Positions 55,137 to 59,598 of a stretch of 59,598 bases of DNA are shown here, in pieces (positions within the stretch are counted from its first letter, which is position 1; every line of letters starts with the position of its first letter). This stretch comes from Cytophagales bacterium (GTDB lineage Bacteria > Pseudomonadota > Gammaproteobacteria > Burkholderiales > Burkholderiaceae_C), in the NCBI GenBank assembly GCA_030054145.1, contig JASGCK010000013.1, forward strand, positions 1 through 59,598. Direction: 5' to 3'. Under the pieces are notes generated by a model, which did no database searches, was not told where the DNA came from, and worked only from the letters and a program-made list of their open reading frames with translations. Both the position numbers and the translations under genes were made by a program.

Positions 55137-57287
55137 ATGACGACTCTTTTTATTTGTGAAAAACCTTCGCAAGCGGGCGATATCGCCGTACACGTCGGCG
55201 CACGCAATCGTGGGCGCACAGCGCATACAGGTGACGGTGTAATCGTCACTTGGTGCATTGGCCATCTATTGGAGCAATCCCCTCCAGAGTTTTATGTGCC
55301 TGAGCTTAGAAATTGGGACATGAACTACTTGCCTGTCGTTCCCAATGATTGGAATATGCAGGTTAAAGAATCCACGAAATCACAGTTTTTTGCTGTCAAG
55401 GACTTTTTGCGACAAGCGTCTAACGTGGTGATCGCGACCGACGCGGATCGCGAGGGTGAAGTCATTGCCCGTGAAGTCATGCACCTGTGTGGCTACCGTG
55501 GACCTGCACAGCGATTGTGGCTGGGTGCGTTGGACGCGGCCTCAGTCAAAAAGGCGTTATCCAAGCTCAAAGCTGGCAGCGAGACCTTGCCACTCTACAA
55601 ATCAGGCATGGGACGTGCCCGTGCTGATTGGTTGGCAGGCATGAATATCACGATGGCGCTCACCAAAGCCTTTGGCTCTGGTGGCCGTGGCGGCGTATTG
55701 CACTTTGGTCGTGTGCAAACACCTGTACTGTCTCTGATTGTGCGCCGTGAACGCGCCATTTTGAATTTCAAACCAAAAGCACATTTTTTGCTTGAGGCGA
55801 CGTTTGAAATCAATGGGTCAATCGTGCCTATGAGCTGGGTGATGACACCCGCATTGCGTGACGCTGATGGACATTGCGTAAATCGCGCTGCTATTGAAGC
55901 TGTTGCTTTGAGGGTTCGCAACCAAGCTGGTCGTGTTACTGATGTTAAGACCACACCTGAGCGCGAACTTGCGCCTTTGCTGTACTCACTTGGTGCCATT
56001 CAAAAAGAGGCATCGTCCAAGTTTGGCTACAAAGCCAAGCAGGTGCTCGATGCGTGCCAAAAGCTTTACGAGACACACAAAGCAACAACCTATCCGCGTA
56101 CCGACTGCGAGTATTTGCCTGAGAGTATGTTTGCCGATGCTACGGCGGTGTTGCAAGCGCTGACGCAAGTAGATGCCAGTTTGAACAAACAGGTGGCAAT
56201 GGCCAAGCTGGATAAGGCTGGTCGCGCCTTTAACGACAAAAAAATCACAGCACACCATGCGATCATTCCAACGAGCAATGCAGGTGTTTCGATGCGAGAC
56301 ATGTCTCCCGTTGAGCGCAACGTGTATGACCTTATTCGTCGTCGTTATTTAGCTCAATTTTTAGGTGATTTTGAATACCTCAAAACGGTGGTGCAAGTGA
56401 CGTGCGTTGGTGAGTTGTTCAACCAGACGGGCAAATTACCTCTAAAGCAAGGTTGGAGGCAGGCGTATGCAGGCATGGAGGCCGCCACGAGTGCCGCATC
56501 GGCGGCTGGCAATACCAAGGGTGCAGTCGCAGACGAAAAGCCCGTAGAAGTCGTTTTGCCAAGTGTGGCAACGGGCGATCAAGCCATCAACCGCAAAGCA
56601 GAATTGAAAATTGCCAAGACGGAGCCGCCTAAGCGCTATACCGAAGGCACACTGCTTGGAGCAATGGAGTCGATTGACAAAGAAATCGACGATCCGCGTA
56701 TGAAGAAAATCATGCAAGCCAAAGAGAAGGCTGGAATTGGTACAGAGGCCACAAGAGCCTCGATTATCGAAGGACTCTTTAAGCGGGAATACATTGTAAA
56801 TGACAAAAAGGCAATCTACCCGCTGCCGCGAGGCGTATCGTTGATTGAGTTGTTAGAGCGTATTTCGCCTGAGTTGGCTGACCCTGTGCTCACTGCGCTA
56901 TGGGAAGAGCAATTGATGCAAATCGAAGCAGGCACAAATACCTTGGAGCAGTTTGAATCTGGCATGGCTTCTTGGCTAAAACCCTTGATCGACAAAATCA
57001 AGTCGCAAGCGGGTCAATTCAGAATTGAAGCAACGACTCATGGTGTGCCTGCACAAGTCAAAACATCTCAAGCAAAACCATCCGTACCACGCTCGTTCAA
57101 AGAAGCACAGCGCCCTGCACTCACGAGCATTTTGCCTGCAAGTGCTACTGGTGGAGCGTCTGGCCAAGTGACAGGCATCATGGTATGCGCCGCATGTGGC
57201 AAACCTATGAAGTTGCGCACTGGGCCGCGTGGCCAGTTTCATGGCTGTACTGGATTTCCGAATTGCCGATCAACGCAACCTGCATAA
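55137..57287 (+). CDS. topB: DNA topoisomerase III
   Basis: Type IA topoisomerase of the element, thought to unlink DNA during replication or transfer. 716 residues: TOPRIM domain (FICEKPSQAGDIA at 5-17; TDADREGE near 100), catalytic Tyr in TTYPRTDCEYLPE near 320, GIGTEATRA near 537, and a C-terminal zinc ribbon CAACGKPM...CTGFPNC. Longer than E. coli TopB (653) by the C-terminal part. Its first 92 bp are duplicated at 52763. Confidence 0.95.
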   Translation: MTTLFICEKPSQAGDIAVHVGARNRGRTAHTGDGVIVTWCIGHLLEQSPPEFYVPELRNWDMNYLPVVPNDWNMQVKESTKSQFFAVKDFLRQASNVVIATDADREGEVIAREVMHLCGYRGPAQRLWLGALDAASVKKALSKLKAGSETLPLYKSGMGRARADWLAGMNITMALTKAFGSGGRGGVLHFGRVQTPVLSLIVRRERAILNFKPKAHFLLEATFEINGSIVPMSWVMTPALRDADGHCVNRAAIEAVALRVRNQAGRVTDVKTTPERELAPLLYSLGAIQKEASSKFGYKAKQVLDACQKLYETHKATTYPRTDCEYLPESMFADATAVLQALTQVDASLNKQVAMAKLDKAGRAFNDKKITAHHAIIPTSNAGVSMRDMSPVERNVYDLIRRRYLAQFLGDFEYLKTVVQVTCVGELFNQTGKLPLKQGWRQAYAGMEAATSAASAAGNTKGAVADEKPVEVVLPSVATGDQAINRKAELKIAKTEPPKRYTEGTLLGAMESIDKEIDDPRMKKIMQAKEKAGIGTEATRASIIEGLFKREYIVNDKKAIYPLPRGVSLIELLERISPELADPVLTALWEEQLMQIEAGTNTLEQFESGMASWLKPLIDKIKSQAGQFRIEATTHGVPAQVKTSQAKPSVPRSFKEAQRPALTSILPASATGGASGQVTGIMVCAACGKPMKLRTGPRGQFHGCTGFPNCRSTQPA

Positions 57288-57296
57288 CGCTTTGCT

Positions 57297-57614
57297 ATGA
57301 AATTGATTGATCCTGTACTAGAACGAGCACAAGCGCAATCACGCGCCAGGCGCAAGCGTGTTGTGATGAATGTGCTGAAGTATGTCGGCGTACATCGAAG
57401 ACTTGTAACTATCAGTGCTGTGCTGAGCTCAGGGCTTGTCACTGTTTTATTTGCCGTGCTATGGATTAACGCTGAGCGCGTGTCGGGAGCCGCACAGGCT
57501 CGCGCTAGCCCTCTATCAAGCCACCAACTTGACGATCCAAGTCAAGGCATTTACCTCAAGCTGTCGTACACCCTAAATCCAATTTATCAAACCAAAGAAG
57601 GAAAAATCAAATGA
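57297..57614 (+). CDS. small single-helix membrane protein
   Basis: 105 residues: basic N-terminus (RAQAQSRARRKR), one helix about 38-58, then a short outer segment. No family recognised. 9 bp after topB and overlapping the next gene by 4 bp; with the next two genes it could form an envelope-bound set. Confidence 0.65.
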   Translation: MKLIDPVLERAQAQSRARRKRVVMNVLKYVGVHRRLVTISAVLSSGLVTVLFAVLWINAERVSGAAQARASPLSSHQLDDPSQGIYLKLSYTLNPIYQTKEGKIK

Positions 57615-58063
57615 AATCAGAATACAAACTCATCGACCCCGCTCGGTTAGATCCAACGGCTGTGAAAGCACACGTATCTGAATACGAGTCCAGGATTGGC
57701 GGGACGCTCAATTTTGACAAAGTGCCTGCTGGTAGCACCATCGTGATTGATGGTTCAATTACCGATTGCAAGATAACGGCACCCAGAGAGGTGTTGATGG
57801 TGCTCGCACCAACCAGCGTCATTCAAAACTGTGACTTGAAGGTCTATGACCTATTGGTTGAAGGTATCTTGGAGTCTATGAATTTGGTTGTCGAAAACGA
57901 CATTGAACTCACATCCAGCGCGACCACGATTGGCGAGTGTCAACGTGGCGGGAATTTGTATTCGTCTGCGGTGGCTGACAAAGATTCAATGTCATTTTCA
58001 CGACTCAAAATTGGGCCAACTCAAAGCGAAACTACGCGAGCATTTACCGTCACTTCCGACTAA
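57611..58063 (+). CDS. bactofilin-like protein
   Basis: 150 residues. From about 33 to 130 it shows a regular beta-strand rhythm with short turns (GSTIVIDGSITDCKIT, then VIQNCDLKVYDLLVEGIL and DIELTSSATTIGECQRGG), as in the right-handed beta helix of bactofilins (DUF583). A bactofilin would form filaments at the membrane and place other proteins. The fit is by pattern only; other beta-helix folds are possible. Confidence 0.5.
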   Translation: MKSEYKLIDPARLDPTAVKAHVSEYESRIGGTLNFDKVPAGSTIVIDGSITDCKITAPREVLMVLAPTSVIQNCDLKVYDLLVEGILESMNLVVENDIELTSSATTIGECQRGGNLYSSAVADKDSMSFSRLKIGPTQSETTRAFTVTSD

Positions 58064-58093
58064 TGCAAAGTCGCTTTTGCATTAGCAACTGCC

Positions 58094-58786
58094 ATGAGTT
58101 CCTCAGACTACACCATGCAAACCATGCGCGAGCGCAATGCTTCGGTTTTAAAAGCCAGGCGCGAGCTCACGCAAAAAAATCTACGCAAGACGGGTGCGTA
58201 CTGGCGACGTAGGTTTTGGATGATGAGCGGCTGCGCCTTGGTGGTCGGGACGTTGTTGAGTTACTGTGGAATGAAATGGTTTGATTACCATCAAACTGAA
58301 ATTGCACGCGTTGCGCTCAGTGCGGATATTCAAATGTCTGAGCCATCATGGACTGAAGCATCAGTACCTGACTTAGAGTCAATAACAAAAACAAAAACGG
58401 ACGTGCTGTTGTTAAAACCGCTAGCCGCCAAACCCGCAGCCAAGCCTGTGGCATCAAAACAGCCTACTCCACAAAGCTCGGCGGTCGTTGCAAAAACTGA
58501 CACAAGCAAGACAACTCCAGCATCGACGGCGCGAATTTGGGAACACGCAGCGCCGCCTCCGTCAGACGCGAAAGTGGTTGTCAAAACCGTAGAAGTTGCT
58601 AAGTCCAGTGTCGATTTCAAACTGGTCGATTTGCCTACATCGACCACAGCCATGATTCAAGTCGGTAGCCTTGTTCGACCTGTCAAAGTGGGTGAAAAAC
58701 TGCCAAGTGGTGAGGTGATTCAAAGCATCGATGTTGATGCAAAAAACATCACGCTTTCGAGTGGCAAGAAAGTCAAATTGCCATGA
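58094..58786 (+). CDS. PilP-like inner-membrane protein
   Basis: 230 residues: cytoplasmic start, one helix about 44-60, a Pro/Ala/Lys-rich linker (110-165), and a C-terminal domain ending VGEKLPSGEVIQSIDVDAKNITLSSG near 195-225. This last part has the look of the PilP/GspC homology-region fold that contacts the outer-membrane secretin. In PFGI-1 elements a pil set follows topB, which fits. Exact identity is uncertain. Confidence 0.6.
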   Translation: MSSSDYTMQTMRERNASVLKARRELTQKNLRKTGAYWRRRFWMMSGCALVVGTLLSYCGMKWFDYHQTEIARVALSADIQMSEPSWTEASVPDLESITKTKTDVLLLKPLAAKPAAKPVASKQPTPQSSAVVAKTDTSKTTPASTARIWEHAAPPPSDAKVVVKTVEVAKSSVDFKLVDLPTSTTAMIQVGSLVRPVKVGEKLPSGEVIQSIDVDAKNITLSSGKKVKLP

Positions 58787-59340
58787 ATAGAAGCCAGCAT
58801 CTGTGCTACGATTCACGCACGCGAATTAGGGACGCGTCCCGAAGTTGCTTGAAATTTAGTCAATTTAGTCGCAAGGCTTGCTGGCATTCAAATTCAAGCG
58901 TTTTAAACACTCGGTTACGCACACATTTTGTGGATATGTCCCCTCCTCCATCCAAAGTCACCCGAACTGGCCGCACCATTGATGCCAGCTTGTTGTTTTC
59001 GTCGCACGCCTATCCCGTTGGTGCTGCCGTGATGCACCACATACATGGTGATGGTGTTGTGGTGGACGCGCACGTTTTTGAACGCTCGGTGACTTTTCAA
59101 AATCTACGGCAAGTCGAGATAACGGACGGCGATCGACTGCTTGCGCAAATGGATGGTGATGAGGTCGATCACGTCATGGAGCTTAGCATCACACATGAAA
59201 TGCTGCCTGTTGGTCAGCTCCGCAAAAAGCAAGATAACTCTTTGATTTCAAATAAATTAAATTTAGATGCAAATCGAGTAATCGAGTTCAATCAATTAAA
59301 AACACGTCATGATAATAAACATTATCATGGTGCTATTTAA
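58783..59340 (+). CDS. unknown protein with a KOW/Tudor-like segment
   Basis: 185 residues if it starts at ATG 58783, which overlaps the previous stop (ATGA) like its neighbours; 134 if at ATG 58936. The first 51 residues look unlike a protein domain (many Ser, Arg, Cys). The core has YPVGAAVMHHIHGDGVVVDA, as in small SH3-like KOW/Tudor domains of helicases (V-x-H-xx-x-G-x-G-x-V). Function unknown. Confidence 0.55.
   Translation: MNRSQHLCYDSRTRIRDASRSCLKFSQFSRKACWHSNSSVLNTRLRTHFVDMSPPPSKVTRTGRTIDASLLFSSHAYPVGAAVMHHIHGDGVVVDAHVFERSVTFQNLRQVEITDGDRLLAQMDGDEVDHVMELSITHEMLPVGQLRKKQDNSLISNKLNLDANRVIEFNQLKTRHDNKHYHGAI
59308..59329. repeat. perfect hairpin at a gene end
   Basis: CATGATAAT (59308-59316), loop AAAC, ATTATCATG (59321-59329): a 9-bp perfect inverted repeat within the last codons of the 58783 gene and 20 bp before the next ATG. 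It may be an operator or influence translation of the next gene; no T run follows. Confidence 0.7.
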
Positions 59341-59348
59341 GGAATAGA

Positions 59349-59576
59349 ATGCCAGATCAAGCTAGTAGCTTACGTTTGCACAGAGAATGCAACGCGCCAA
59401 ATCAAAAAGTAATTACCCTATACGGCAGGCGTCGAATTTTGTTTGAGGTTGGTCTCCAGAATGAGGGTATCGCCCACATGACTGAGCGCACTGACTTCTC
59501 CTACGCCGAATCAGCCGTTGTTTGGGTTAATGCGGATCGTTTTATCCTAAAAAAAGCAGTTAGCCATCCAGTCTAA
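59349..59576 (+). CDS. unknown small protein
   Basis: 75 residues, no family recognised; beta-rich middle (KVITLYGRRRILFEVGLQNEG). AAGGAA precedes the ATG. 9 bp after the previous stop. The last 22 bp of the window hold nothing recognisable. Confidence 0.6.
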   Translation: MPDQASSLRLHRECNAPNQKVITLYGRRRILFEVGLQNEGIAHMTERTDFSYAESAVVWVNADRFILKKAVSHPV

Positions 59577-59598
59577 GTGCATAAAGCATCGACTTAGG

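Noticed and set aside
54244-55140. Long plus-strand frame of 298 codons opposite the 54238 gene
   Set aside because: Rich in His, Cys and Arg with no domain pattern. The minus strand has a ribosome site, a zinc motif and natural composition.
1-59598. CRISPR array, rRNA, tRNA or insertion sequence anywhere in the window
   Set aside because: No regularly spaced 25-40-bp repeats, no transposase frame and no RNA gene pattern were noticed by eye. A tRNAscan or ISfinder search would settle this.

Overview
The window looks like chromosomal DNA of a betaproteobacterium, most likely of the Burkholderiales. The reasons are the gene order fimV-truA-trpF-trpB-trpA-accD, a complete cbb3 oxidase cluster beside hemN and fnr, a CysB-type LysR gene next to ppc, and core proteins of the usual lengths for that group. 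No rRNA, tRNA, CRISPR array or insertion sequence was recognised.

Layout. 1-1698: one end of an integron, with a degenerate attC-like hairpin, one cassette with an unknown gene, an attI-type junction and an integron integrase reading away from the cassettes. 1722-6551: rarA, then a branched-chain amino-acid ABC transporter (livH-M-G-F, no binding protein here). 6599-7636: an AT-rich orphan ParA-like ATPase, probably acquired. 7611-11561: miaA and mutL (minus), aroC (plus). 11631-12330: a Phd-type antitoxin and PIN toxin pair. 12411-24901: a micro-oxic respiration block with a SafE-type membrane protein, hemN, fnr, a FixH-like protein, ccoG-P-Q-O-N, a fatty-acid desaturase, ccoS, the copper ATPase ccoI, a universal stress protein and a HiPIP. 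Four FNR boxes (TTGAT-N4-ATCAA type) stand in front of hemN/fnr, ccoN, the desaturase and ccoI/usp. 24905-41382: moeA, asd, fimV, truA, trpFBA, accD, lysS, coaX, an aminotransferase, a LysR regulator and ppc.

41498-59576: one end of an integrating and conjugative element of the PFGI-1/SPI-7 type, directly upstream of ppc. Its order is parA, a small gene, parB, a DUF2857-like gene, two genes with winged-helix-like modules (the second a putative replication protein), a PFL_4669-family gene, a stand-alone TraI C-terminal-domain protein, a DUF3158-like gene, an SSB-like gene and topB. Then come four envelope or unknown genes, including a bactofilin-like protein and a PilP-like protein. Most genes overlap by 4 bases, so they are probably translated as coupled sets. 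Integrase, relaxase and type IV secretion genes must lie beyond the right edge.

Most unusual points: (1) inside the element's replication gene there is about 230 bp of palindromes and 22-bp iteron-like repeats, and the palindrome family returns 2.9 kb away with a 27-bp exact inverted copy; (2) the first 92 bp of topB are duplicated and fused in frame to a duplicated 58-bp tail of another gene, next to a 2.2-kb block of three unknown genes; (3) FNR boxes placed so that the predicted transcript starts of the desaturase and ccoI fall exactly on the A of the ATG, which would give leaderless mRNAs.
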